Made by a program: the position numbers and the translations under genes. A stretch of DNA of 39,616 nucleotides, taken from positions 1 through 39,616 of the forward strand of contig JAQCFL010000008.1 of the NCBI GenBank assembly GCA_027619375.1. Direction: 5' to 3'. The stretch comes from Verrucomicrobiota bacterium (GTDB taxonomy: Bacteria > Verrucomicrobiota > Verrucomicrobiia > Verrucomicrobiales > Akkermansiaceae). The notes below the pieces were generated by a model. The model did no database searches and had not been told where the DNA came from. It worked only from the letters and a program-made list of their open reading frames with translations. This document shows, in pieces, positions 1 through 10,597 of the stretch. Within the stretch, counting starts at the first letter, position 1. Every line of letters begins with the position of its first letter.

Positions 1-63
1 GAAATTGGCGGTTGGAAATTCTTCGAAGGTAGCCTCGGCGAGAAATGGCCCCGCTTACATTGA
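1..63 (+). CDS. C-terminal end of a protein truncated by the window edge (…EIGGWKFFEGSLGEKWPRLH*)
   Basis: Frame 1 is open from base 1 to TGA at 61-63 with protein-like composition; too short to identify. Confidence 0.35.
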   Translation, partial: EIGGWKFFEGSLGEKWPRLH

Positions 64-861
64 AGGCCAGTACCAGTTCAGCATTCACCATGCCGAACAC
101 TCTTGGTTGGCAACCGCCCAGCCGATCCCCAGCCACCGTGGCGTGACCGTCCCGGTCGCACGCCTCCCCCCGCGCATGCCCCCCTCCCCGCGTAGCGGCG
201 CCTCTGCGAGGCGTCGGCGGCTCCACCATCCTCCACTTCCACACCCCTCCCGCATCCGCGCAGCACCCGTCTCCTCACCCGTGATGCGGCCGTCCCCAAT
301 GCGCTGTTCGCTTCCAGCCTGCAGAAGCTCCCGAGAGTGCATCCCCCTCCCCCTCAACCCCGGCCCAAATGGAGTCCGGTGGCAGACTGAGCCTGCGAAC
401 GCCGACACCGCTCTCGCGCGCCCCCACCACCCGTTCTCCCACCTCCGCCCAGACGTCCCTCCCCCTCCGCGCCTCCCCCGCAAGCTCCCAGGCCCCGCCG
501 TGCCCTACGACGCCTGGAAGGCGAAAGAGGAGCAGCGGGCGACAGAGACCTCCGCGCCCCCTTCACCTCGCCGCGAGACCAAGCACCGGTCACAATCACA
601 GATCCATAACAACTCGAACCCCACAAACACTCTCCAATAAATATCTGTGCAAACACGTGCACAATTCCTCCAGATCAACCATCTGAAGCCACCCAGACAC
701 CCCTCTTAACTCCAACCCTTTCCCTCGAAATCCTTTCTTCCACCCTTGCCCAAACCACCCAAATTCACTACCCCCCGCACTGACAGATCTTTTGCCCGTC
801 ATCAATCATTGGCTCTCTGCGACCTCTGCGGTCTCCTGTTCAAATTCATCCCCGAGCACGA

Positions 862-3800
862 TCAAAGCTTCGACGCCAGAAACGCGAGCAGGTCGGCCAT
901 GTCGGTGGGAGTCATTCCGGCCTCGATGCCGGCGGGCATGGCGGACTTTCCGGTGCCTGTGAGCGAGGCGATTTCGTCGCGTTTGAGGATTCGCTCATTG
1001 CCGTCCAGCAGATGCAGGATGACGCTGTTGGCGGTCTCCGCAGCGACCAGCCCATAGACGCTCTCGCCGTTCTTGAGCGTGGCGGTGTAGGCGAGGTAGC
1101 GTGGCTCGACGGAACGGCTGGGATCGAGGATGGCGGTGAGCAGGGCGGAGGGCGAACGGTCGCTGATGCCGGTCAAATCGGGTCCAACCGCGCGGCCCAG
1201 ATCGCCGAGCTGGTGGCAGGCGCCGCAGCGGGCGGTGAAGTGGCTTTGGCCTTTGGCGGGGTCGCCCCCTGCCTTGAGTGCGGGAGCGAAGGTCTTCACG
1301 ACGCCGGCGCGGTCAGTCGAAGCGAGGCCGGAGAGCAGCTTTTGGGCGCGGCCCTTGAGCTTGGGGTCCTTGTGTCCGAGCAGGCGTTCGCGCGTGTTGG
1401 CGCTGAGCTCCACGGGGGCGATGGTCTTGTCGGCCACGCGATCGAGCAATGCGTCGGAGGACAGGGTGTTCGTGAGCAGGGCCTCTTCGGCGGCGGCGCG
1501 GGTGGCCGGACTGAGCGTCTGCCAAGTGTCGAGGACCCGGGCGCTGGCTCCCAGCCGAACCAAGGTGGCGATGGCCGCGGACTGGAGCTGGTTGGAGTGG
1601 GTGGCACCCATGAGGCTGGCCATGAGGTCGAGATGGCGCGGGGACGCCAAGCCCATCGCGGCGATCCGCTCGTCCTCGCTGGCTGCGGCGTCGCCGATGA
1701 CGGCCGCCGCCTGGTCTTCAACGGTCGCCCGCATCGCAGGCGAGGTGGCCGCGAGCAGGCGCCAACGGGAAGTGCCCTCGCGTCCGAGGAGCCCTTCGAC
1801 CATTCCAGCGAACGCCGCGGGATCGCGCTTCTCCATCTTGAGTAATCCGGCCACGATCGGTTCGCTGAGCTCGGTCGCCGCTCCGGCCAGGGCCTGGTAA
1901 TGCGGGACGGCGGAGCTGAGCACCGCGGCGGCGAAGTAGGGGTCCTCACCGTCGCACTTGGCGATCTTCAACAGGGCGGCGCCAGCCTTGGCGTCATCGA
2001 ACTCTCCGTAGGTGAAGGCGGCCTGCAGGCGGACTTTTGGCTCCGGGTCATCGGCGAGTGCCAGCGCCGCATCTGGGATCGTCTCGAGCGACTCGAGGAA
2101 GGGGAGCGCATGGCGCCGGGTCGCTGCCTCGGGACTTCTCAAAAGCGCCAGGAGTTGAGCCCCATGCGGGTCGCGGCGCGTGCCGTGGCGGAAATTCTCC
2201 CGGGCTGCGATCGATTTCGCTATGCCGTTGGTGGTGCACGACTCCGCTGTTTGCCAAGCATGCTCCGCTCCTTTTCTGGAGATGCGATAGATGCGTCCCC
2301 TGCCCTGTCCGGAATACTCGTGTGGCCGCATCTCGACCTGCGCCGCCGGTGGCAACCACTGCGGGTGTTCGATCATGGAGCGATACATGTCGACGACCCA
2401 GAGCGAGCCGTCGGGCGCGGTGCGCGACATCACCGGGCGGCACCATTGGTCTTCGCTGGTGAAGAAATCCCGCTCGCCATCGGGTGCTCGCTCCGCGATG
2501 AAGCTCGGGCCAATCGCGGTGAGGATGTGGCGTTGCACGAGGTTCGAGAAGGGTTCGCAGGTGAAGGCCACGCTTGTGCCCGGCAGCTTCGGGAACAGGA
2601 TTTCGTCGCGGTAGATCGAGATGCCACAGGCGGAGGTGTAGCGGCCGACCTGGTCGAAGCTGTGGAAGCGCTTCTCCGGTTTGCTGGCGGCATGGATGGT
2701 CGGCTGAACGCCGCGCAGTTGCTTGCGGGGGTCGGGGGCGGGCACTTCGGGGTTGCGGGCCAGGTAGCGGTCTTCGAGGACGTAGTGCCAGAGCGGGTGG
2801 GCGTTCTGCACGCCGAACCAGTTGCCCTCGTCATCGCAGACGCGGCCGAACTGGGACGGGCCGGCCACGGGTTCGAACTCGCCGGTGGGGCGGAAGCGGA
2901 AGTCGCGCGAGCCGAGGTTCACCTTCTCGCCGGTCTTCATGCATTCGATCACCGTAGTGACCCCGAAACCGGCATGGTGGCCACCGCTGGCGCAATAGAT
3001 CCAGTCGTCCATCCCCCAGCGCAGGCCGTTGACACGCAGCTGCTGGTTGCCCTCCATGAAGCCCTTGAACCAGGTCTCCCGCAGGTCGGCGACGCCGTCG
3101 CCGTCGGTGTCCTCGGCGTAGAAAATCTCGCCCGCCGCGCTGACGATCACACCTTTGCCGTAGGCCATCACGCCGGTGGGAAAGGCCACCTGCGCGATCA
3201 GTTCCTGCCGTTGGTCTGGTTTGTGATCGCCGTCCTTGTCGATCAGCCGCACCACCTTGCCATGGACCCCGTTCTCACCCGAGGGGTAGTCGGCCATCTC
3301 CGCGACCCAGACCGAGCCGTCCTCAGCCCAGTCGATCGCGACCGGGTCGCGCACCAGCGGCTCGGCGGCGACGAGTTCGAGCTCGAATCCGTCCGGGACC
3401 TGCGTCTTGCGCAAGCTGGCTTCCGGCGAAAGCGCGGGCTCGGCGCGCTCGATCCCGGCCGATCCGTAAAGCGCGGCGATCTCGGCTTGAGTCAGGGCGC
3501 GATCAAAGAGCGCGGCCTCGTCGAGGCGGCCTTCGAGATTGGCGAAGTTGTCGCTCCTCCCGCCGAGGAAAATCTGGCGGGTGCCGCCATGGGTGGCGGC
3601 CAAGCCGCCCTCGAGCTCCAATGCGCCGTCGAGATAGACGCTGATCTGCTCACCCTGGCGCAGGACAACGCAGTGATACCAACGTCGGGTCTCCAACGGG
3701 GTTTTGCCGACCAGTAAATCGTTCTTCGCGTTGCCGTTGAAGGCGATCAGTTTCCCTGTGGAAGTCGGCAGGTGGGAACCGCCGATGCCGATGTGGTCGC

Positions 3801-5517
3801 CTGGCGCCTCTTTGTCACCGCTCTCGCCGCGGGAGAACAGGTAGGCGGTGACCGGTCGCGCCTCCGTTGGCAGGCCGTTCCAGAACCAGAACACGACGCT
3901 GTAATCGCGGCCGAGTTCGGCTTCCGCCTTCATGCGCCCACCCGCGAAGACGGTCGCGCGGCTTTGATGGGCGTCGGGGAACCCTTCGCCCTCCACGCCC
4001 GGCAACTGAAACGCCACGCCGGGTTCAAAGGCTTCCGAGCCGACCATGTCGCCGAGCCTCCACTCGCGGATTGCTTTCAACTTCTGCACCGCTTCGGCGT
4101 AGGCCCCGCGCGGTTCCTCGTAGGGTTTCCGTTTCTCCCCGGAAACATCCTCCAACAGCCCCAGCAAGGTCTCGACGATTTCCGGCTCGGCATCGACCGC
4201 CAATCCCGCCGTGACCGACGGCCAGGTGGTGTAGCCGCCGAGGTGGTGCTGCTCCGGCGGGGGGATGTATCCGGTCGCTCCGTTGGCGAGTTCGATGTTC
4301 ATGGTCAGTGGCAGCGGGCTGCGCTCTTTGAGATGCAGCCCGGTGATCGCGTAGACCTCGTTCGGGATCGCGGTGATGCCGAGGTCGCCGATCCGCAAGG
4401 CCTGCAGGACGACCTCGGTGGTGGGGTTCTCGTGCAGGTGGACCGCCTGACGTGCGTAGACCTCGGGACGATCCTTCGGCAAACGGTCGCCCATCCCGGC
4501 CACCATGGCCCGCGCCCACTCGAGCCGCTTCTCGTCCGGCGTGCGGTGCTTCAAGGTCAGCCGCCGCTCGGTCATCGCCACGGGGAGGTCCTTTCGGTGC
4601 TCGATCCCTGCAACAGCCGCTGCCGTCATCGTCGCGAGCTCTTGCGAGTAGCGGAGAATGGAGCTCTCGCTCTCCCCCCTGGGCTTGCTGTAATCGACAA
4701 GGTGGAGGTCGCCGCTGGTGCCTTGCGAGAGGATCGCCGCGCCGCCATGCTCTGCTTCCAACAAGTTGCAATACCGGCCGAAGTAATCCGCCGAGAGACC
4801 GGGGTGGCCGCCGAAGTAGTGCATCGAGAAATTGCCCAGCAGGCAGAGCGGTTGGCCGTCTGCACCGCGCACGCTCAGCACGGTGAACCACGGGTCCTCG
4901 GGCCCCGACTCGCCGACGTAGTCCGGATTCTGACAGCCGGGGTGCATCATGGCGCGAACGGTGCGCTCGCCGAAGGGGTCGATACCCATTTTGTCCGGCG
5001 CGGTGATCCAGCGCCGTGTTTTGGTGTAGTCGGACGCGTCAAATCGCGCCCAGCCAGCTTCGGCAGGAGCCAGGGCGGCGTAGGCGGCGATGATCGCTTC
5101 GGCGATCTTGGGGGGGAGAAACTCGGTGTATTCCGGGTCGCGGTCGGTGCCGAGGCACATGTCCATCACGCTCGGTGCCGCGTGGGTGTGATTCGCGGAG
5201 ATCAGGATGCGCTCAATCTTGATCCCCGTTCTCTCGGCAGCGATGGCCTTGGCCTTGTCGCAGAGTGGCGTCGGGAGCATGCAACTGTCGACGACGCAGA
5301 TCGCCACCGGCCCGGTGCCGTCATCGACCACCAGCGCGCGGGCATGCAGCGGGTCGGAGACTTTGCCGACCGTGCGGGACAGGAAGCCACCGTTCTGGAT
5401 CACCGGCAACATCTCCTCCGGCGGCGAGACATCGACCTTGGCGGCGCCGGCGCGGAACTCGGCGCGGAGCGCGGTCGATGCCCATAAGAGCGGGACAAGA
5501 AAGGTGACCCATCGCAT
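862..5517 (-). CDS. Multidomain secreted protein: neutral/alkaline ceramidase-like N-terminal domain, LamG-like domain, PVC-type membrane-bound dehydrogenase domain, HEAT-like region, C-terminal cytochrome c (CGACH heme motif)
   Basis: 1551-aa ORF; signal peptide MRWVTFLVPLLWASTALRA; LamG-like stretch 'DYSVVFWFWNGLP…RWYHCVVLRQGEQISVYLDG…GRLDEAALFDRALTQAEIAALY'; 'PDGFELELVAAEPLVRDPVAIDWAEDGSVWVAEMADYP'; 'RCGACHQLGDLGRAVGPDLTGI'. Confidence 0.85.
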   Translation of the reverse strand: MRWVTFLVPLLWASTALRAEFRAGAAKVDVSPPEEMLPVIQNGGFLSRTVGKVSDPLHARALVVDDGTGPVAICVVDSCMLPTPLCDKAKAIAAERTGIKIERILISANHTHAAPSVMDMCLGTDRDPEYTEFLPPKIAEAIIAAYAALAPAEAGWARFDASDYTKTRRWITAPDKMGIDPFGERTVRAMMHPGCQNPDYVGESGPEDPWFTVLSVRGADGQPLCLLGNFSMHYFGGHPGLSADYFGRYCNLLEAEHGGAAILSQGTSGDLHLVDYSKPRGESESSILRYSQELATMTAAAVAGIEHRKDLPVAMTERRLTLKHRTPDEKRLEWARAMVAGMGDRLPKDRPEVYARQAVHLHENPTTEVVLQALRIGDLGITAIPNEVYAITGLHLKERSPLPLTMNIELANGATGYIPPPEQHHLGGYTTWPSVTAGLAVDAEPEIVETLLGLLEDVSGEKRKPYEEPRGAYAEAVQKLKAIREWRLGDMVGSEAFEPGVAFQLPGVEGEGFPDAHQSRATVFAGGRMKAEAELGRDYSVVFWFWNGLPTEARPVTAYLFSRGESGDKEAPGDHIGIGGSHLPTSTGKLIAFNGNAKNDLLVGKTPLETRRWYHCVVLRQGEQISVYLDGALELEGGLAATHGGTRQIFLGGRSDNFANLEGRLDEAALFDRALTQAEIAALYGSAGIERAEPALSPEASLRKTQVPDGFELELVAAEPLVRDPVAIDWAEDGSVWVAEMADYPSGENGVHGKVVRLIDKDGDHKPDQRQELIAQVAFPTGVMAYGKGVIVSAAGEIFYAEDTDGDGVADLRETWFKGFMEGNQQLRVNGLRWGMDDWIYCASGGHHAGFGVTTVIECMKTGEKVNLGSRDFRFRPTGEFEPVAGPSQFGRVCDDEGNWFGVQNAHPLWHYVLEDRYLARNPEVPAPDPRKQLRGVQPTIHAASKPEKRFHSFDQVGRYTSACGISIYRDEILFPKLPGTSVAFTCEPFSNLVQRHILTAIGPSFIAERAPDGERDFFTSEDQWCRPVMSRTAPDGSLWVVDMYRSMIEHPQWLPPAAQVEMRPHEYSGQGRGRIYRISRKGAEHAWQTAESCTTNGIAKSIAARENFRHGTRRDPHGAQLLALLRSPEAATRRHALPFLESLETIPDAALALADDPEPKVRLQAAFTYGEFDDAKAGAALLKIAKCDGEDPYFAAAVLSSAVPHYQALAGAATELSEPIVAGLLKMEKRDPAAFAGMVEGLLGREGTSRWRLLAATSPAMRATVEDQAAAVIGDAAASEDERIAAMGLASPRHLDLMASLMGATHSNQLQSAAIATLVRLGASARVLDTWQTLSPATRAAAEEALLTNTLSSDALLDRVADKTIAPVELSANTRERLLGHKDPKLKGRAQKLLSGLASTDRAGVVKTFAPALKAGGDPAKGQSHFTARCGACHQLGDLGRAVGPDLTGISDRSPSALLTAILDPSRSVEPRYLAYTATLKNGESVYGLVAAETANSVILHLLDGNERILKRDEIASLTGTGKSAMPAGIEAGMTPTDMADLLAFLASKL

Positions 5518-5632
5518 GGACGATGCTAGTCAGGGACCCTGGCTGGCGTCGAGCAGTTTGGCTGGGGCGGGCTCGCGAACAATCCCGGGCCGAGCCCTTA
5601 GGGCCCCTGATCAAGCTCGGGACCGTTTTGAG

Positions 5633-8600
5633 CTACGGCCCGGTGAACCCCAGCCGGAAAAGCCGTCTCGCATCGTTCGCCAGATCGGGGTCGGTGATCC
5701 TCACCACCACCGTTTCGGCGGCCTCGCCGGGGATCGGCACTCCCGGCAGCACCGTGTAGTCCCCCACCGGCACGTCCGGCCAGGCCGTGCCATCGTCGCT
5801 GGTCTCCACTTCCATCACCACCCCCGGCGGCAACTCGGTGGAACGGCGGAATCGCAGGTCCACACCACCTCCCGCCAACTCGATCCCGAGCGCCCCCTCA
5901 CCCGCGTCCGGCCGCACCGGAGAGAGCCCGAAAAGCCATTCGAGATAGGTGCCCAATCCGTCCTCGTCGATATCCGCCTCCATCTCGGCGTCGCCCGCCG
6001 CGATCTCCGCGTCGCTGAACCACAACCGCTGAAAATCAGCGAACGAACCCGGCCCTGTCGTGGAAAACGTCAGCAGCACCCGGTCGTTCACCTCGTCGTA
6101 GCTCACGTTGAAGGTTCCCAGCGAGCCGAATGGCTGATCGATCGTCGCAAACGTCCCGGTCATCTCCCCGTCGCACTCGATCACCGCGAAACTTTCGCCC
6201 GGTCCGGGGATGTAGCCATTGATCAAGCGCGGTTTCAGGGTCCCGCCCAGTTCCAGATCCCCCATCACCTGCAGGTGGTCGAAGTCCACCCCGGCCGCGC
6301 CGTTGCCGCCGATCTCAATCTCCAGTGCCAGGCCCGGTTCGAGCGTCACATTGCCGGTGAACTCCACCTCGCCCGGCGAGAACCCGATGAAGGCGGCACC
6401 ATCGAGGCTGGTCGTCAACGCCGCAATCTGTCCGTTCATGGACATCGACGAAGTACCGGTCGCGGTAACCGAAGTGAAATTCAGCCTTCCCGCCCCCGAC
6501 ATCACCGTGCTACCCGATGTCACGAGCGCGCCCGTCCCTCGGATCTCGCCTCCCTGTCCCACGTCGAGCGTTCCCGTGTTGTTCACTCCACCGGACACGA
6601 GGAGCAGCGATGCCAGATCCGCAAAGAGCCTTCCGGCGTTCGGAAGCGAGGCTGCGGCAGGCTCGAGCGTCAGGGTCCCTGCCGCCTTGGTCGCGACGGT
6701 CCCCTCGTTCATCTCCAAGTTCTCGACGGTTCCCTGCCCGCTCACCGACGAGTTGACGGGAACGACGATCCCCGTCGTGGCAGCGGGCGGTGGTCGCAGG
6801 ACATCGGTGAGATTGTTCATCGTCAGGAAGATCACCCCCGCAATGGTCCCGATATCCACGGTCCCACCCGCGCCCGGGGTCGTCGAAACACTTGCGCCAT
6901 TGAAAACCACGTCCTCCCCGAACGTGTTTCCACCCCCCAAAATGAGATCGCCTTCCACGTTGAGCGGATTGGCCGCGTCCTCGCCCTGCATCGTCGAGCG
7001 GGTAACCTCGATTCCACCGCCACCGGTTCCACTCATGTTTCCGCCCATGATCGTTGAATCGAAGATTTCGATGCTGCTTCCATCGGTATCTGCAATCAGC
7101 CCGCCGGTCGGCGTCATCCGCAGATCGAGTGCATCCCCCCGGAGACTCCCCCCTGGGACGCGCCACTTGCCCTCCAGGACCGTCGTCGAGCCGGGGGCGG
7201 GCTGAAACCTGCAGAGGCCGGAAAACACCCGGATTCCGCTGCGTTCCCTGAAGGTCCAGACCATCGTGTGCCCGCCAATTCTGGCACCCCCATTGACATC
7301 AAAATACACGCCTTCGTCGATCTCGACCTCCTGATTCGGGTCTGCGGATTTCATGTTGGCGAACGGCCCGTTGAACGCCACGGTGCCCTCCCCGCCGGGT
7401 TCGGCCACAATCAGGAAAATCCCCCCGGGATCGGTGTTCAATGTCATCGTTGTGGTGGTGCTACCCCCCGGAATGCCGACATTGGCCCCGTCCTCAAATG
7501 TCAGCGCATCGACGAATGCAACATTGGCGCCGCCAACCAATTGAGTGCCCGATCCGGTGACGGTCACGTCCTCGAACGAAGATCCGGCCCCCAGAAGTGC
7601 CGTCCCGCCCGCTGACCCGATGATGCCGCCAACCACGTTCGCATCCAGACCAAAGACCAACATCCCATCGCCCAAGGCGAGGATTTCTCCATTGGTGTTG
7701 TCGAAGTCCGTTCCCAGGAGAGTGGTCGTCCCGGCCGTTCCGCGGATAGCCCCGTTGTTGGTCCAGTGAATCCCGTCGATTTTGCATCCTCCCGCACCCT
7801 CGACCTTTTCGTTGTTCGTGAATTCGTCCACTTCGATGTCTCCATCGATCACCGTCACCCTCACATTGTTCTCCACATCGTCCCCTAGCCAGTCGGTCCG
7901 TGCGCCGTTGAAGAGGAGTTCGCCGATGCCATCGAGGATCACCGACCCGGTCGTGGTCAGGCGAGTCGCGGAGGCCGTCCCGTTGATGGCGAACAAGCCG
8001 TCAACTTTGATGACAAGCGGATCGACGCCCGGGTTGTTAACGGTGCACCCCGCGCCGTTGGCGACGGCGAAGACGCCGTCCTCCATGATCTCGACATCGC
8101 AGTCGACGAAGTTATTCGTGGACGTGGAGCAGTCGAATCGACCGGTTGGCCGAACGGCAACGAAGAACCGGTTGAAGTCGCACCCCTGGCTGACCAACGT
8201 CCCGTCGAACGCTTCGAGGCGCCCCGTCCCGCCGCCCTCGAACTGATTTCCCACCTCGCAGCGCACCGTGCCGCCCGAGTAGGCTCCAACCGTGTTGTCA
8301 GTGCAATCATGGGCACCATTGAATGCGCGAAATCTGAGAAGCGATCCCTCTCCGTAGGAACAGGCTGACGAGTCAACGAGGTTCGCATTCGGCCCAATCT
8401 CAACGAAATCGTCGTCGAGCGCATAGAGGTTGACCCGCGCGATGTCCACATTGCGGAAACTCAATCCCCACGCATGGCACTCCGTGTCCGCGGAAACGTC
8501 CAACCCCACCCTCCCCGCGCCCCCATCGTAGAGGCAGTTGCGCCCGGACAAATCGATGATCGAGTGGCTCTCTCCGAGGTTCCCGGCCGGGACCGGAGAA

Positions 8601-9847
8601 GTCGCCGTAAAACTCTGACCATTGATCGCGTTCGTGCCGTGAACGAGCTTGCCGTCACCGCCACCGGGCACCGGTGCCGCCAGCGCAGCCGCCAGACTTC
8701 CCGCGCCGGTTGCCGCGTTGTTGCTCACCGTCACCGCCAGCGGCTGTTCGGAGGCGCCGATCTCGACCGACGTCCCCACCACCCGGGGCGCACCGCGGTT
8801 GTCCGTGGTGCCAGTGAATGTGGTATCGCCGGCATCGACCAGCGGGCTGTCCCATCTCGGCATCCTCCAGAATGGACAGTCGCCTTCACGGAACACCGCA
8901 CCCAATGCGATTCCCAGAGCATTGTTCGAGTCGTTTGCATGGATCAAATAGCCTTCGTTCGTGTCGGAGAAATTCCAGCCCTCGGAAGTAATCCCGTCCG
9001 GCGGGTTCTCACCTCCCGGCGGGTTATCGGGTCCGAACATGGATGTCCCAAAATTATCTACACCTTGTCCGGAGATGAGGTTCCCTGCGACGACACAATG
9101 CGACAACCGACACGACCGCACGTCGAATCCATTGACCATGATTCCGGCCGTGATCGCCGTGGGGGACAAGGCAATGTTGCCCTCGATGGTGCAGTGGGTC
9201 AATTGGGCGTCGGATACGGGTGCCCAGAGGTGTGTGATCGCGACTGCAGCCTCTGGAAACGCATTCCCTCTGACGATTGTGTTCTCCATAGTAAAATTGG
9301 CGAAGCCGGTGATAATGGCGGCGTCACCCACTTTCGGGGAAAAATTCCCAACGAATGAACTCGCCGAAATGGAACAAGAACCTTCGAAGACATAAAGAGC
9401 GGCGACCCTGTTATCCCGGAACGTGCAGTCGATGATCGCGATGTCGGAGGAAGAGCTTTGGACGCAAGTCGAATCGTAACTACTGCTCGCTGGATCAACA
9501 CTGTGAGTAAACACGAGCTTCCGCAACGTCGCGGCAGTGTCCGTAATTTCGAGGATCCGAGTCTTGTTCTGCCCATCGAGAATAGTCCCCGTCGCTCCGC
9601 CATGAATCGTCAGTTCCTTCGTGATTTCGATGAGCGAGTCGAGCAAGATCGGCAACCCCGGCACATCCAAATCGAAGGTAATCGTATCCCCCGGATTCGC
9701 GATGGCGACGGCCTCCCGCAACGTTCCTGGCCCGCTGTCTAAATTACTCGTGACGATCCGCATATCCGCCCAGAGCGAACCGGTCCCGAGAGACATCGCA
9801 AGAACAAACGCCTTCACGAAAACCCGCCTGCATGAATTCGCTTTCAT
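5633..9847 (-). CDS. Large secreted beta-helix / choice-of-anchor-Q-like surface protein
   Basis: Start chosen at MKANSCRRVFVKAFVLAMSLGTGSLWA (signal peptide) rather than the longer ORF start at 9961; CSLREA-like N-terminus 'VTSNLDSGPGTLREAVAIANPGDTITFDL'; many short Gly/Asn/Thr-rich repeats. Confidence 0.75.
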   Translation of the reverse strand: MKANSCRRVFVKAFVLAMSLGTGSLWADMRIVTSNLDSGPGTLREAVAIANPGDTITFDLDVPGLPILLDSLIEITKELTIHGGATGTILDGQNKTRILEITDTAATLRKLVFTHSVDPASSSYDSTCVQSSSSDIAIIDCTFRDNRVAALYVFEGSCSISASSFVGNFSPKVGDAAIITGFANFTMENTIVRGNAFPEAAVAITHLWAPVSDAQLTHCTIEGNIALSPTAITAGIMVNGFDVRSCRLSHCVVAGNLISGQGVDNFGTSMFGPDNPPGGENPPDGITSEGWNFSDTNEGYLIHANDSNNALGIALGAVFREGDCPFWRMPRWDSPLVDAGDTTFTGTTDNRGAPRVVGTSVEIGASEQPLAVTVSNNAATGAGSLAAALAAPVPGGGDGKLVHGTNAINGQSFTATSPVPAGNLGESHSIIDLSGRNCLYDGGAGRVGLDVSADTECHAWGLSFRNVDIARVNLYALDDDFVEIGPNANLVDSSACSYGEGSLLRFRAFNGAHDCTDNTVGAYSGGTVRCEVGNQFEGGGTGRLEAFDGTLVSQGCDFNRFFVAVRPTGRFDCSTSTNNFVDCDVEIMEDGVFAVANGAGCTVNNPGVDPLVIKVDGLFAINGTASATRLTTTGSVILDGIGELLFNGARTDWLGDDVENNVRVTVIDGDIEVDEFTNNEKVEGAGGCKIDGIHWTNNGAIRGTAGTTTLLGTDFDNTNGEILALGDGMLVFGLDANVVGGIIGSAGGTALLGAGSSFEDVTVTGSGTQLVGGANVAFVDALTFEDGANVGIPGGSTTTTMTLNTDPGGIFLIVAEPGGEGTVAFNGPFANMKSADPNQEVEIDEGVYFDVNGGARIGGHTMVWTFRERSGIRVFSGLCRFQPAPGSTTVLEGKWRVPGGSLRGDALDLRMTPTGGLIADTDGSSIEIFDSTIMGGNMSGTGGGGIEVTRSTMQGEDAANPLNVEGDLILGGGNTFGEDVVFNGASVSTTPGAGGTVDIGTIAGVIFLTMNNLTDVLRPPPAATTGIVVPVNSSVSGQGTVENLEMNEGTVATKAAGTLTLEPAAASLPNAGRLFADLASLLLVSGGVNNTGTLDVGQGGEIRGTGALVTSGSTVMSGAGRLNFTSVTATGTSSMSMNGQIAALTTSLDGAAFIGFSPGEVEFTGNVTLEPGLALEIEIGGNGAAGVDFDHLQVMGDLELGGTLKPRLINGYIPGPGESFAVIECDGEMTGTFATIDQPFGSLGTFNVSYDEVNDRVLLTFSTTGPGSFADFQRLWFSDAEIAAGDAEMEADIDEDGLGTYLEWLFGLSPVRPDAGEGALGIELAGGGVDLRFRRSTELPPGVVMEVETSDDGTAWPDVPVGDYTVLPGVPIPGEAAETVVVRITDPDLANDARRLFRLGFTGP

Positions 9848-10217
9848 GGCCGAATACTGGGAAGTTCCTTTTGCCGGCCGGCCCGGATGGCGACCCGGAT
9901 GGCGGGGCTGGTGAGGGAGAAAAAGGCCGGAAGGGGTTGAAATGCCGACCTGAGCGCTCATAGCGGGCAGTTTGGCCCTGCGTTGCGGGCCGAGTCAAGG
10001 TGGAAGGGCGCGAATTGAAGCCTCTGGGCCGCGTTTCACCCGACTCAGGGCTTTCGGAGGCAGGCCTTTCCCAGTCCGATCTCCATGGGCGGTGGCGGGT
10101 TGAATGGGTCAGGGCATGGCGCGTGGTTAAGGCAGGGACCGACCTCCAGCTCCGCCCTCTCCTACCACGACAGCTACCGTAGCGCCTGCCTCCCCGGATC
10201 GGCTCTTCAATGTGGCG

Positions 10218-10262
10218 CAGGTTTCCAACCTGTGAAAGGCGATCGGGATTCCCATCCCGATC
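10218..10262. repeat. Tandem hairpins: CAGGTT-TCC-AACCTG and GATCGGGAT-TCCC-ATCCCGATC
   Basis: Two perfect inverted repeats separated by 8 nt in an intergenic region. Confidence 0.75.
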
Positions 10263-10597
10263 TCTCCGGCCTTCCCCCCGCCCTCGCTGAACTCATGCGA
10301 TCAAACACGAACCACGCCATCCCTGCATCCTGCCAACGAACATCCATCAAATCAGGGCCGTTGATACTTTTCGAAGCTTTCTCCAGGCGCCGCGATCCCC
10401 CGGGCCTTGTCCCCGCTGTCGTAGGGAACCAAGGACGCCGCGAACCAAACTTGTGGCTCCTTGTGCTTCAAGAGCCGATCTACAAGCGGCAGCGCTTGCT
10501 GCACATCAAGTTCGCGGAGCCTCGGGGCGCCCCCTTCCTCATAGTTGGCCACTTCAATTCCCCATCAGCGCTCCCAAGGTGTGTCCACAAGCGGAAT

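Noticed and set aside
5-640. 211-aa plus-strand ORF at window start
   Set aside because: Pro/Arg/Ser-rich low complexity, overlaps other equally open frames and palindromes; not convincing as protein.
1900-5487. 605-aa and 571-aa plus-strand ORFs opposite the PVC dehydrogenase gene
   Set aside because: Antisense to a well-supported multidomain CDS; no recognisable motifs.
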